NCBI RefSeq assembly: GCF_036898095.1
Contig: NC_090744.1
Coordinates: forward strand, 11,184,920-11,248,919
Length of the DNA: 64,000 nt
Direction of reading: 5' to 3'
Source: Palaemon carinicauda
Lineage: Eukaryota > Arthropoda > Malacostraca > Decapoda > Palaemonidae
In this document: positions 21,058-33,220 of the stretch, in pieces
Layout of the letters: each line of letters starts with the position of its first letter
Position numbering within the stretch: the first letter of the stretch is position 1
Position numbers and translations under genes: made by a program
The notes under the pieces: generated by a model
Told to the model about the DNA's origin: nothing
Database searches by the model: none
The model's input: the letters and a program-made list of their open reading frames with translations, nothing else

Positions 21058-21870
21058 TTCATACAATTCTATTCTCTACTGTCAATATTGCCTGGTTCAG
21101 CTATTAACCAGAAATAAGGTGTAGTTGCTTTTTCATGCAATTCTATTCTCTACTGTCAATATTGCCTGGTTCAGCTATTAACCCCAAATAAGGTGTAGTT
21201 GCTTTTTCGTGCAATTCTATTCTCTACTGTCAATGTTGCCTGGTTCAGCTATTAACCCCAAATAAGGTGGAGTTGCTTTTTCATGCAATTCTATTCTCTA
21301 CTGTCAATGTTGCCTGGTTCAGCTATTAACCCCAAATAAGGTGGAGTTGCTTTTTCATGCAATTCTATTCTCTACTGTCAATGTTGCCTGGTTCAGCTAT
21401 TAACCCCAAATAAGGTGGAGTTGCTTTTTCATGCAATTCTATTCTCTACTGTCAATATTGCCTGGTTCAGCTATTAACCCCAAATAAGGTGTAGTTGTTT
21501 TTTCGTGCAATTCTATTCTCTACTGTCAATGTTGCCTGGTTCAGCTATTAACCCCAAATAAGGTGGAGTTGCTTTTTCATGCAATTCTATTCTCTACTGT
21601 CAATGTTGCCTGGTTCAGCTATTAACCCCAAATAAGGTGTAGTTGCTTTTTCATGCAATTCTATTCTCTACTGTCAATGTTGCCTGATTCAGCTACTAAC
21701 CCCAAAAAAGGTGTAGTTGCTTTTTCATACAATTCTATTCTCTACTGTCAATGTTGCCTGGTTCAGCTATCAACCCCAAATAAGGTGTAGTTGCTTTTTC
21801 ATGCAATTCTATTCTCTACTGTCAATGTTCCCTAGTTCAGCTATTAACCACAAATAAGGTGTAGTTGCAA
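21058..21870 (+). repeat. Minisatellite, 74-bp unit, 11 copies
   Basis: TTCATGCAATTCTATTCTCT recurs at 21058, 21132, 21206, 21280, 21354, 21428, 21502, 21576, 21650, 21724 and 21798, an exact 74-bp period. Each unit ends AACCCCAAATAAGGTGTAG. Units differ by one to three bases, so the array is young or homogenised. Confidence 0.95.
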
Positions 21871-22450
21871 CTTCTCACATTCCTTTAATATTATTGAATT
21901 GAAGTCCTTCTAACTTCATAACACCCAAACATCTCATTAGTTGCTAACAATTTAGGTACCATCTGCATACGCTGATGCGAGTCAGTTGGCTCGAGTATCT
22001 TGTAATAAAGTGCGGTCACCAGGACGTTGTCTCGTTACAAACCCAACATTAAGAAGAGCTACTCAATTGTGTGGCTTACTGTGCTTGCATCCAGCGTCTG
22101 ATCCTGCAAACAGCAGTGACTTCTGCACCCCAAGGAAGGGGGAGAAAGGATAGGTAGAAAAGCCATTCAATTTCACCTCTCACTCATTGTATCACAACTT
22201 TTCTTCAAATGAGATGTTTATTGTCCCGAGAAGGAGCCAGGTTTGCTACACAATCTGTGGAACAACAATCAATGGCCAAGGCTACCGATATCGAGGGACA
22301 GATGGGTACACTCAGTTGGTAATAGCCAAAAGGAGTTTGTCTGATGTTAGTCGACTCTTGTCTTTAAGAACTGTGCCTCTGACATGTTCTTCCTAAGAGC
22401 TGGTATATGTGATATGTTTGATTTTGATGTACTTTAATCCAAGATGGTCC
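21871..22450. other. Unassigned interval
   Basis: Mixed-composition sequence with only short ORFs (longest 69 codons at 22187-22396, no recognisable motif). No repeat shared with the rest of the window was found by eye. Confidence 0.5.
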
Positions 22451-22759
22451 TTAACCCTTTTACCCCCAGGCTATTTGGAAATTTCCGACCCTTAACCCCC
22501 AGGGGGTTATTTTTTTCCCAGCACATTTTTCAGTATATATTTTTTTAAATTGCTCTAACAGCCTTAATTTTTGTCATAGAGAGGTCAGGTTGGTCTCATT
22601 CTCTTGGAAAATGCCTGAATTTTCTCAAAAAATTATCAAAAATATGAAAAAAAAATTTTTATAGCATTTTTTTGCAAGGACGTACCGGTACGTCCAGGGG
22701 GGTAAAGGGATGGCTTTTGTGAAACGTACCAGTACTTCCTTTGGGGGTAAAAGGGTTAA
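22451..22759 (+). mobile_element. piggyBac-like TTAA MITE, copy 6
   Basis: TTAA at both ends, full family layout. Confidence 0.88.
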
Positions 22760-22974
22760 TCTCTTTCTCAGCAGGAAAGGCAAGGCTAACTTTCTCATGA
22801 AACTAGAGAGTAAAAGAGTTCTAGAAACTTTTCTTATTTTTTTCCATTGCTATATGAAGAGCTGTGGCGTCCTCAATGTACAGGAAGGCCAGCCCTCCTG
22901 GTCAGCACTATGCGCTCTTGTAGAAAAAAAAAAAAAAGTCGAGGTCGTGAACCTGGTCAAGGCCACAAGCTCCT

Positions 22975-23300
22975 ATTATTATCAATATTAATACTAGCTA
23001 AGCTATAACTTTAGTTGGAAAAGCAGGATGCTATAAGCCCAAGGGATTCTACAAAAAATAGCCCAGTGAGGAAAGGAAATTGATAAACTACAAGAGAGGA
23101 AATGAACAATTAAAACAACATACTTTAAGAGCAGTAATAACATTAAAATTGATCTTTCATAAAAAACTATAAAAAGAGGTTTGCTGCAAGTTTGAAGTTC
23201 TATCGATTCAACCACCTGATTAGGAAGATCATTCTACAACTTGGTCACAGCTGGAATAAAACTTCCAGAATACTGTAGTATTGAGCCTTATGATGAAGAA
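22975..23300 (-). repeat. R3 retroposon copy
   Basis: On the minus strand ends CTTTTCCAACTAAAGTTATA with a short imperfect ATT/TAA tail at 22973-22995. The body continues for at least 300 bp with ACTTTAAGAACAG-like text. 23300-23893 may be its older upstream part, but I cannot align it with confidence. Confidence 0.75.
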
Positions 23301-23893
23301 GGCATGACTATTAGAATTAACTGCATACCTAGTAGGCCTATTACAATATTACAAACAGAATGGTACTGTTCAGGAAGATCTGAATGCAAGGGATGGTCAG
23401 AATTATAAAAAAAATCTTCTGCACCCACAACAAACTAACTGAACAACGGTGCCAGAGATTCATTTTACTGTAAATCAGGAATTAGAAATTTAATAGACGC
23501 TAAGTCCACGTCTAAGAAATTAAGATGAGAATCATCAGCAGAAGACCAGACAGGAGAACAATACTTGAAACAAGGTAGAATGAAAGAATTAAAACACTTC
23601 TTCAGAATAGATTGATCATCCAAAATTTTGAGACCATATTTTGTTCAACTGAAGAGGAGACAGACCAAATGTGTTTCTCAAACTAAATTTTCTATAGAGA
23701 ATCACACCCAAAATTTTATCATACATAGTTATAAAAAAAAAAATATCAAAGCTGAAATCCGGATGTTGAGGAGCCACTATCCTCGACTTACTTACAATCG
23801 CACTTTGACTTATAGTTAGGGTTCTACTTCATACCCTATAATTTGCCCCATGCAAATCAAGGTACCCATCCACAACTCTTTGCAATCTATTAC

Positions 23894-24204
23894 TTAACCC
23901 TTTTACCCCCAAAGGACGTACTGGTACGTTTCACAAAAGCCATCCCTTTACCCCCATGGACGTATCGGTACGTCATTGCAAAAAAATGCTATAAATTTTT
24001 TTTTTTCTTCATATTTTTGATAATTTTTTGAGAAAATTCAGGCATTTTCCAAGAGAATGAGACCAACCTGACCTCTCTATGACAAAAATTAAGGCTGTTA
24101 GAGCAATTAAAAAAAAATATACGGCAAAATGTGCTGGGAAAAAAATAACCCCCTGGGGGTTAAGGGTTGGAAATTTCCAAATAGCCTGGGGGTTAAAGGG
24201 TTAA
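23894..24204 (-). mobile_element. piggyBac-like TTAA MITE, copy 7
   Basis: Inverse orientation, TTAA at both ends. The core palindrome is mutated (GACGTATCGGTACGTC). Confidence 0.88.
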
Positions 24205-26241
24205 AATTTCAATAATGATTCTAAGGCCCCACTTCCTTCTGTTGTCACTTCACAATAAAGGAAAACTTTTGTGGACCTCCTCTCTAACACAAAATCAAAT
24301 TGACTAGCGAGTGTACAGTACACAATTGCTTCAGATCATTTTCTCAGCCTTTCTTCCTTAACCTATACCAACACTTCAGGCAATTTTACTCCTTAATAAT
24401 TTCTAAATGCAATGCAACCCCTTACCTTTGTATTCCATCACTGGAGGGGGCCCTTCCTATTTTGTCAGGTCTTCAGATTTTTTTGATAAAGTTTTGGGCG
24501 AGACTGGTTCCCATGCTTAAGCTTCCTTGGGGGGACTGCCTTCTCAGCCATTAAATTTTCTGCCGTTTCTTTTATTCTGCACAAATCTTCTCATCAATGT
24601 TAACGTTTGCCAATCACAGCTGTTCAATCTTCTCTTTCATTGTGGATTAACGTCTTCCTCATGCTTTCTTTCTGTAGAAACCTGAAATACAGACAAATCA
24701 TAAGTCACATGCAACTCCAAAAGTAATGTTTATGTCGATCCAGGATTCACCATTGTAACAAACTAGCTTGTTTATTGAATATGCCTTTGAGTAAAATATT
24801 TGAATACTAAAGTAGATCAGTACTATGCAATTTTTAATCAATGGAAATAGGAATGTTTTCCTTTGAAAATAAGTATTTATGAAGGTTGAAAATATTACAA
24901 ATCCCTTTTAAAGTAATTTTTATTTTCCTTAATATACAAACCTAAGTCCTTTCATAAGACTATATTTTTAGAGTAAAACTTTGTCGAATGATGTTTGTAT
25001 TTTTCCTTATTATACAGACTTGAGTTCTTTTACAGGAGTATGTCTTTAGTGTGAAACTTTGCCGAATGAAGAAACAACCTTTCAGAAAAGTTAGTTTTGA
25101 CACTGATAAATTGGCACAATTGGAAACTAGAGTTCAGTAACATTTCAAAATAGAAAATAGATTCACCACACTGCAAGAGGAGGAGCCAGACTGGCAGTAA
25201 GTTAGTGAAGTAGTCTTGAAAACAGCAGTGTCTGCACTGGAAATGGTACAAAGAAGAAAGAAAAGGGTCCATCAGGACTGTCAGAGCAAGAATGCTAAGA
25301 ATGAGGTTAGCAGACAGTTTACATGCTCAGTCCGAAAGGAGACCGAGCACAGCAAATGTAAGAGCGTAAACTCCTTTAGTGTACTGAGATGGCTTCACAG
25401 TCTGGGTTGGTTCTCGATACCACGCCATCCCTCTAACATGTAAGAGGCAGGAGTCTCCAGCGAACCCTCTGTCGATCGTTTTTCCAGGGCTTCTTCGATG
25501 ATTTCTCCGTTTTGGAATGAGCAATGTCTACAGAAGCTAATAAAGACGTGAAAAGGTGGAAGACTTAGAACATGAGAAGCACATATGCTACTTCTCGGCA
25601 CCCTTATTTGGGATCAAAGACTGTGGGAGTCGGAAAGACACAGAAGGGGCAGCTTCAGAAGTCCTGGCCGCAGAAAAAAATCTGCAGACAGATCACCAGC
25701 GATGCCCAGGGAAGACCACTTTCCATAGGTTTCAATTGTTGTCATCGTTGTAAAGCCACGCAGAGCGAGGGAATGACTGCAAACGGTCAAGACCCCGAGG
25801 GGGAGGTACAAAGATGATTACATTATTGGCAGGTATGCACATAAACCTATCACACATTTGTGGCTTTACCCATAACAACTGCATATTCTTGAGTTTTCAA
25901 CTCAATTCATACAGTTTTACCCAGAGACAACAGTATGTCAGCCCACTTAACCATTTATTCTAGATCATCATCTCCTTCCATGCCTATTGACGCAAAGGGG
26001 CGTCGGTTAGATTTCACCAGACGTCTCTATTTTGAGTTTTGAAATCAATACTTCTCCATTCATCATCTCCTACTTCACGCTTCAAAGTCTTTTTCTAGAA
26101 AGAAAAAGCAAACAATAAAAACAGCTTGTGGCTGAAATCAAAAGTGAGTGTCTAGCTGACTGTTGAGTGGGCAGGGCTTGGGCAGGGCTTACTCTCCAAC
26201 CCCTAACAACCCCCAGGAATCATAACTTCCACATTATGTTA
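24205..26241. other. Interval without a recognised gene
   Basis: Contains a diverged ~77-bp tandem pair at about 24916-25070 (TTCCTTAATATACAAACCTA / TTCCTTATTATACAGACTTG, each closing with AAACTTTG-CGAATGA). A GC-richer stretch at 25430-25540 resembles 40105-40190 (both contain CTCTGTCGATC, GGGCTTC and AGTGTCTACAG-like words). Short ORFs up to 84 codons show no known motif. Confidence 0.5.
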
Positions 26242-26525
26242 TTTTTATAATAAAATAAATTTTTGAATATACTTACCCGGTGATTATATAAGCTGCAGCT
26301 CTGCTGCTCGACAGAAAACTACGTTCAAAATCCGCCAGCGATCGCTATGCAGGTAGGGGGTGTACTTCAACAGCGCCATCTGTCGGGCAGGTACTCAGTA
26401 CTCAATGTAAACACAGAACTCAATTTTCTCCTCGGTCCACTGGGTCTCTATTGGGGAGGAAGGGAGGGTCCTTTAATATATAATCACCGGGTAAGTATAT
26501 TCAAAAATTTATTTTATTATAAAAA
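26242..26525 (-). repeat. 3' terminal repeat of DIRS copy C with the outer half of its ICR
   Basis: Perfect inverted ends of ~49 bp (TTTTTATAATAAAATAAATT at the left, complement at the right). 26479-26525 is the first half of the C ICR; its other half lies 6.87 kb away at 33400-33438. Confidence 0.82.
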
Positions 26526-26763
26526 TGTTATTTTTATTAATAAAATAAATTTTTGAATATACTTACCCGATAATCATGTAGCTGTCAACTCCGTTGCCCG
26601 ACAGAATTCTATGGAGGGATACGCCAGCTATCACAATACTAGAAGGGGGTGTATTTACCAGCGCCACCTGTGGCCAGGTACTCAAGTACTTCTTGTTGAC
26701 ACCTCCTCAATTATTCCTCGGTCCACTGGTTCTCTATGGGGAGGAAGGGAGGGTCGATTAAAT

Positions 26764-26854
26764 CATGATTATCGGGTAAGTATATTCAAAAATTTATTTT
26801 ATTAATAAAAATAACATTTTTCAATATTAAACTTACCCGATAATCATGTAGCTG
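26764..26854 (-). repeat. Internal complementary region (ICR) of DIRS copy B
   Basis: 26764-26811 is the exact inverse of the outer 3' end (26531-26578). After TAACA, 26817-26854 is the inverse of the 5' extremity (33357-33394). The two complements meet at AAAAATAACATTTTT. Confidence 0.85.
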
Positions 26855-27240
26855 ATTCACACCCAGGGGGGTGGGTGAAAAACCAGTGTACAAGACTAAA
26901 GGATAGCTAAGTATCCCGTATTTCATATAATCAGTTATCCACAATAACAATGAAATAATAAGTACCTGGTAAGGAAGTCGACTTGAACCGTTACTCTGCC
27001 TTTAATAAGATCGTCTTCCTTACTGAGCGCAGCGTTCCTCTTGGGAGGCTGAATCAACTCAAAGGTGCTAAAGTATACAGGGCAGCAACCCATACTAAAG
27101 GACCTCATCACAACCTTTAACCTTGGCGCTTCTCAAGAAAGAATTGACCACCCGCCAAATCAACAAGGATGTGGAAGGCTTCTTAGCCGACCGTACAACC
27201 CATAAAAAGTATTCAAGAGAAAGGTTAAAAAGTTATGGGA

Positions 27241-28250
27241 TTATGGGAATGTAGTGGCTGAGCCCTCGCCTACTACTGCATTCGTTGCTACGAATGGACC
27301 CAGGGTGTAGCAGTACTCGTAAAGAGACTGGACATCTTTGAGAAAGAATGATGCGAACACTGACTTGCTTCTCCAATAGGTTGCATCCATAACACTCTGC
27401 AGAGAACGGTTCTGTTTGAAGGCCACTGAAGTAGCCACAGCTCTCACTTCATGTGTCCTTACCTTCAGCAAAGCAAGGTCTTCTTCCTTCAGATGAGAAT
27501 TTGCTTCTCTAATCAGAAGCCTGATGTAGTAAGAAACTGAGTTCTTAGACATTGGTAGAGAAGGCTTCTTGATAGCACACCATAAGGCTTCTGATTGTCC
27601 TCGTAATGGTTTTGACCTTCTTAGATAGTACTTAAGAGCTCTAACTGGGCAAAGTACTCTCTCCAGTTCGTTCCCCACCATGTTGGACAGGCTTGGGATC
27701 TCGAACGACTTAGGCCAAGGACGGGAAGGAAGCTCGTTTTTAGCCAAAAAACCGAGCTGCAAGGAACATGTAGCCGTTTCAGATGTGAAACCTATGTTCC
27801 TGCTGAAGGCGTGGATCTCACTTACTCTTTTACCTGTTGCTAAGCACACGAGGAAAAGAGTTTTTAATGTGAGGTCCTTAAAAGAGGCTGATTGGAGCGG
27901 TTCAAATCCTGATGACATTAGGAACCTTAGGACCACGTCTAGATTCCAGCCTGGAGTGGACAACCGACGTTCCTTTGAGGTCTCAAAAGACCTAAGGAGG
28001 TCCTGTAGATCTTTGTTGGAGGAAAGATCCAAGCCTCTGTGGCGGAAAACCGTTGCCAACATACTTCTGTAACCCTTGATCGTAGGAGCTGATAGGGATC
28101 TTACGTTCCTTAGATGTAACAGGAAGTCAGCAATCTGGGTTACAGTGGTACTGGTTGAGGAAATTGCATTGGCCTTGCACCAGCTTCGGAAGACTTCCCA
28201 TTAAGACTGATAGACTCTGAGAGTGGATGTCGTCCTTGCTCTGGCAATCG
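27241..28250 (-). pseudogene. Tyrosine recombinase of copy B, inactivated
   Basis: A 273-codon frame (27241-28062) covers the catalytic half: Arg in AKRVSEIHAF-like text (here GKRVSEIHAF), HEVR box, and YWRSKSVFASFF. The last residue is where copies A, C and D have the Tyr nucleophile. Codon 27343-27345 reads TTT (Phe) on the minus strand, against TAT in the other copies. An in-frame TAA at 28201-28203 (VYQS-stop-WEVF) cuts the N-terminal part. Two independent lesions make the protein dead as a recombinase. Confidence 0.87.
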
Positions 28251-29624
28251 CTCTGGCTGCCTCCTTCGAAAAGCCTCTAGCTCTTGAGAGTCTATCGATA
28301 GTCTGAAGGCAGTCAGACGAAGAGCGTGGAGGTTTGGGTGTACCTTCTTTACGTGAGGTTGACGCAGAAGGTCCACTCTAGGAGGAAGAGTCCTGGGAAC
28401 GTCGACCAGCCATTGCAGTACCTCGGTGGACCATTCTCTCGCGGGCCAGAGGGGAGCAACCAACGTCAGCCGTGTCCCTTTGTGAGAGGCGAACTTCTGA
28501 AGTACCCTGTTGACAATCTTGAACGGCGGGAATGCATACAGGTCGAGATGGGACCAATCCAGCAGAAAGGCATCCACGCGAACTGCTGCTGGGTCTGGAA
28601 TCGGAGAACAATACAAGAGGAGCCTCTTGGTCATCGAGGTAGCGAATAGATCTATGGTTGGCTGACCCCACAGGGCCCAAAGTCTGCTGCAAACATTCTT
28701 GTGAAGGGTCCACTCTGTGGGGAAGACCTGACCCTTCCGGCTGAGGCGATCTGCCATGACATTCATATCGCCCTGAATGAGCCTCGTTACCAGCGTGAGC
28801 TTTCGATCTTTTGACCAAATGAGGAGGTCCCTTGCGATCTCGAACAACTTCCTCGAATGAGTCCCTCCCTGCTTGGAGATGTAAGCCAAGGCTGTGGTGT
28901 AGTCGGAGTTCACCTCCACCACCTTGTTAAGCTGGAGGGACTTGAAGTTTATCAAGGCCAGATGAACTGCCAACAACTCCTTGCAATAGATGTGAAGTGT
29001 CCTTTGCTCCTGATTCCATGTTCCCGAGCATTCCTGTCCGTCCAGTGTCGCACCCCAGCCCGTGTCCGATGCGTCCGAGAAGAGAGGGTGGTCGGGGGTC
29101 TGAACAGCCAATGGTAGACCTTCCTTGAGAAGAATGCTGTTCTTCCACCACGTTAGAGTAGACCTCATCTCTTCGGAAACAGGAACTGAGCCCGTCTCTA
29201 GCGTCATGTCCTTTATCCAGTGAGCAGCTAGATGATACTGAAGGGGGCGGAGGTGGAGTCTCCCTAACTCGATGAACAGGGCCAGCGATGAAAGTGTCCC
29301 TGTAAGACTCATCCACTGCCTGACTAAGCATCGGTTCCTTCTCAGCATGCTCTGGATGCATTCTAGGGCTTGGAAGATCCTTGGGGCCGACGGACAAGTC
29401 CGAAAAGCTCGACTCTGAAGATCCATACCCAAGGAGACAATGGTCTGGGATGGAACAAGCTGAGACTCCTCAAAATTGACCAGGAGGCCCAGTTCCTTGG
29501 TCAGATCCATAGTCCATTTGAAAATCTCCAGACAGCAACGACTTGTGGGAGCTCTTAAAAGCCAGTCGTCTGACGGAGCCGGACACAAGATCATGATACT
29601 GCTGCACAGTCTGTAAACTGTCAA
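28140..29624 (-). pseudogene. RT/RNase H polyprotein of copy B lacking RT motifs A and B
   Basis: A 494-codon open frame starts in gag-derived text and enters the RT frame at DDWLLRAPTS, the second half of the YLDD motif. The RT fingers and palm before it are gone. The RT thumb, RNase H (FSDASDTGWGATLDG, KELLAVHLAL, SDYTTALAY, NVMADRLSRKG) and the methyltransferase-like tail (QPTIDLFATSM, YAFPPFKIVN, APLWPAREW) remain readable. Polymerase activity is not possible from this product; RNase H residues look intact. Confidence 0.85.
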
Positions 29625-30174
29625 TCATGGGCAAGCGAGGAAGTACAGTGACAACCCGAATCTGTCTAGACTGTCTGGGTCGTACAGACAACTCCTTAAC
29701 GGGTTGCTGAGGTTGCCGCACTGCGTCACAACAAGTCCCTTCTGTTGGTTGTTGAACGTCTTCCCCGTGACACATTGACTCCGTAAACAAAAAATCCTCT
29801 AACAAGGACTAAGCTTGGACTGCATGTCATGCAACACAGCTCAAGGTCTATGGGAGCAGGTGTGGTAACAGACGGGATTAGCGGCTGAAGTGGAACCATT
29901 ACCTTCCCTGAGAGCATGTTATGCTTAAATAAAAGTCCATAAGAGGTTATGCAGCTAAAGGCTCCCTCCAAATGACAGAGTCCTCAAGGGAATATCAGAA
30001 GGAGGGAGAAAAGAACTTTCTCATCTACAGGGACCTTATCCTAGAAAAGCTAAGTTCTCTGAGTGAGGGTTCACTGGTGCAAAAGCAGCAGACTAGAAGG
30101 CAACGTTATGAAACTGCTTGACAGTCTAGTGAGTTGGCAACAACCCAAGATGTGTTGAGAAGCATGCGGAAAGG

Positions 30175-30370
30175 TATGCAGAGCATGATGTATGCAGAGT
30201 ATGCTGTATGCAGAGCATGCTGTATGTAGAGCATGTTGTATGCAGAGCATGCTGAATGCAGAGAATGCTGTATGCAGAGCATGTTGTATGCAAAGCATGC
30301 TGAATGCAGAGCATGCTGAATGCTGAGCATGAAGTAAGCAGAGCCTGCTGTAAGCAGAGCCTGCTGTAAG
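30175..30370 (-). repeat. 16-bp tandem repeat in copy B gag
   Basis: About 12 units of TATGCAGAGCATGCTG with one-base variants. All three frames on the minus strand stay open, giving meaningless Cys/His/Ser-rich peptides. Confidence 0.88.
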
Positions 30371-31032
30371 GAACGCAGAGCGTGTGCATGGCGTTTAACA
30401 TTTCTCAGAAATTCCATGACCAGTGCTAGAGTGCTTTATGCATGCTTGCATGGGGTTTAAACCATGGTATGAAAATGGAGGTAAGGTATGCTGAACAGCA
30501 GAGTCAGAACGAGCTGGAACAACAATAGTTGTGGTTTCCTCTTCAAGACTCCGATGAGGGAACACCTGAGGCTCAGTCTGCAAAGGCTGAATAAAAGACA
30601 AGCAGAAGGAAGGCGCATGGGTGGAGGAGGCTGACTCCTAGCATGAGTGGTTGAACCCAAGGGTTGCGCTTGCTGAGCGGTTGGCGGAAGCGGAGTAGCA
30701 AGTTCCAGTTCCTGTGGTGTGAGCGGAGCGCGATGAGGAAGAGGCTGCGCAGAACAAGGTAAATGTCTCGCAAGCTGAGGCTCCTGAGGCGCAAGGCTAA
30801 GGTGTTGTGGTGCTTGCCTTGTGGAGGGTTGAGCTCGCTGCAGCAAGAGCTGAGGAGACTGACTCATGGACGGGAGAGGTTGTTGTACCTCAACCGAGTG
30901 TTGCATCACTGGTGGAGCAGCAAGTGGAGGAGGAGGAAGAGAGGTATAATCCTCCTGATCCCAATGTAAAGGTTGCCTTAAGGAAGGCGGAGGCTGAACA
31001 CCACAGGGAACAGCAAACTCAGCACGTGGCTT

Positions 31033-31650
31033 AACATCGTACGCCTGGCAGGTGGAACTGCTGGCAGGTGGTACTGCGATCAGGCGGAGCGAGTGTAGGT
31101 GGAGGGAGTGTAGGCGGAGGCGGAGGAGCAACACTCTCAGCCCGACACTCACGCATCAAGTCCGAAAGCTGTGCTTGCATGGACTGTAGTAGAGTCCACA
31201 ACATCGTACGCCTGGCAGATGGTACTGTGATCAGGCGGAGCGAGTGTAGGTGGAGGGAGTGTAGGCGGAGGCGGAGGAGCAACACTCTCAGCCCGACACT
31301 CACGCATCAAGTCCGAAAGCTGTGCTTGCATGGACTGTAGTAGAGTCCACAACATCGTACGCCTGGCAGATGGTACTGTGATCAGGCGGAGCGAGTGTAG
31401 GTGGAGGGAGTGTAGGCGGAGGCGGAGGAGCAACACTCTCAGCCCGACACTCACGCATCAAGTCCGAAAGCTGAGCTTGCATGGACTGTAGTAGAGTTCA
31501 CAACATCGTACGCCTGGCAGTGGTACTGTGATCAGGCGGAGCGATCATAGGCGGGGGGAGTGTAGGCGGAGGCGGAGGCGCAACACTCTCAGCCCGACAC
31601 TCACGCATCAAGACCGAAAGTTGTGACTGTATGGACTGCAGTAGAGTTAA
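31033..31650 (-). repeat. 151-bp tandem repeat in copy B gag, four units
   Basis: AACATCGTACGCCTGGCAG starts at 31033, 31200, 31351 and 31502. The last two intervals are 151 bp; the first carries a 16-bp insertion. Each unit encodes the gag block MQAQLSDLMRECRAESV plus a proline run, equivalent to MQSQLTSLMQDFRAEKV in copies C and D, so one gag segment was amplified. Confidence 0.9.
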
Positions 31651-32101
31651 CTTGGGGTCGGCAGACACTAAGTTCTGCTGAGGTAAAGCCTTAACAGCAG
31701 AGATCTGTTGTGGCAGAACCTTACTCCTCTTAGGCGGAGTGTAATCAACTGATGACTGAGGAGAGTCAGAGCTAACCCAATGACTGCATTCGGGTTGTGA
31801 ACTTTAACTTCGTACGTCTGGCATAGGTCTGGACTTAACGTTTAAGAGGTCTTGAGACCTGAGACCAGCGTTACTCTGCCTTTATTTTCTCCCCTAATCT
31901 CTTCTGCAGACGAGCAAAATAAGGGCTCAATCGTCTGCGGGTGGGAGTGACGGTCTCGGTAAGACACGCCCACAACCACCGAGAATACTTCTGTGCGCCG
32001 ATCAAGGCCTGCTGAACCCTTATGCCCTTCGACATTGCTTCTCCCCTGGGCTTGGGAGCTTGCAAGAGGTCCCGGACTGGGAGGACGACTGGCGCGCACA
32101 A

Positions 32102-32425
32102 AAGTACCCTAACGCACTAATCACTTATCACTTTGATTTCTGTTTGCACTTATTTCACTGAACTCGAAACTTTAAGTGGTTTGTACCTGAAATACGCAAT
32201 TCTATCCTTTCTCAAAGTTAGTAATTGCGAAAACAGAATTACAATGTAACAGAAAAATCTAATGAAAGATAATTCAATGGTTGGAAAGAGACTAAACACT
32301 AGATCACTCTAGAAACGTCTAGTTTCTTCCCCTAAAGAGACTAGGGAGAAGAGCAAAAAACGATAACGACGTTACTCGTACGCCTGGCAGGCTTGAATGA
32401 AACGTTTATCCTCTTTCTCCCTCCG

Positions 32426-32456
<31 letters not shown>

Positions 32457-33220
32457 TGACTTAGAACCTGAGAGAAGAGCCCAATCATATATATCGTTAA
32501 AACATATTATTGTTAAAGGAAAAAACTGAAAAGTTCCTTTATTAGGATCAAAACCATTAAGTTAAGAAAGAATGAACAAAACGCTAGACACGGTTACTCT
32601 TACTGCAACGTGAAACCGTGAACATTCTTTCTCTATCGTAACGATAGAGTGCAAGTTGAACGTTCTGAACGTCAGCAACTGCAGAGACAAAACAAAACGT
32701 TAGTTCAACTTTGAAAACAGTACGAGACTGTCAAAGAAAATCTTTCAAACTCTGTGGCGGAAATAGTATAATATGTTAACAGGTAAAACCGAAATGACGG
32801 GCTCAAAGTTTATTAACTTCGGTAAAAGACCGCCTACTATTAGGAAGGTCGAATATAAACAAATATAAAAATTAATTTTAATGAGTTTATAATAAAAGGA
32901 AGTTAATCGAAGAGGCCTATAAGAGGCGGAGAGATATAAAATAAATCTATAACTTTTGTTAAGCAAAATTAAGAAAGAGAGTCTATACTCTCTTAGACAC
33001 CAACACTTCCTCTAAGGGAAGGGTCGGCCATTGAAAGGTGAACGAGAGTTCATACTCTCTCGTCACCATAATTAATCAAATTAATTCCAAAAGCTAACTA
33101 AGCTAATATAGAAGTTTCCAGTAAAGCGACAGCCGAAATCAAAGAGAAATACTTCACCAAAGTCGTGAAAATACTCCAAGAACATAAGCGTATCCCAGAA
33201 CGTCTTGCCGGAAGCACGAC
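32102..33220 (-). other. 5' noncoding region of copy B
   Basis: AT-rich, no long ORF, with a CT run at 32432-32457. The part nearest 33120-33220 is homologous to the leader of C and D (ACTTCACCAAA-GT-GTGAAAA, GTCTTGCCGG-AGCACGACAG). The gag start found in C and D is missing here. Confidence 0.65.

Larger units (their letters stand above)
29571..32101 (-). pseudogene. Rearranged and expanded gag of copy B
   Basis: The segment begins at the gag block RASRPPSPGPLASSQ (32099 downward) and ends at HDLVSGSV. The same interval takes ~0.84 kb in copy C but 2.53 kb here. Extra length comes from a 151-bp repeat (31033-31650), a 16-bp repeat (30175-30370) and proline/glutamine-rich text. Since 151 is not a multiple of three, each added unit shifts the frame. 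The N-terminal ~170 gag codons, with the cysteine cluster of C and D, are not found upstream. Confidence 0.78.

Noticed and set aside
26242..26816. Two adjacent ~285-bp palindromic units looked like independent MITEs
   Set aside because: Each matches the 5' end of a specific DIRS copy (C and B) and includes that copy's ICR half, so they are DIRS 3' terminal repeats, not separate elements.
194..29571. The shared gag-RT junction considered as a spliced intron copied by retrotransposition
   Set aside because: No GT donor and AG acceptor at the matching points of copy C; it reads as a plain deletion.
30071..30417. Cys/His-rich ORFs in three frames
   Set aside because: All arise from the 16-bp repeat TATGCAGAGCATGCTG.
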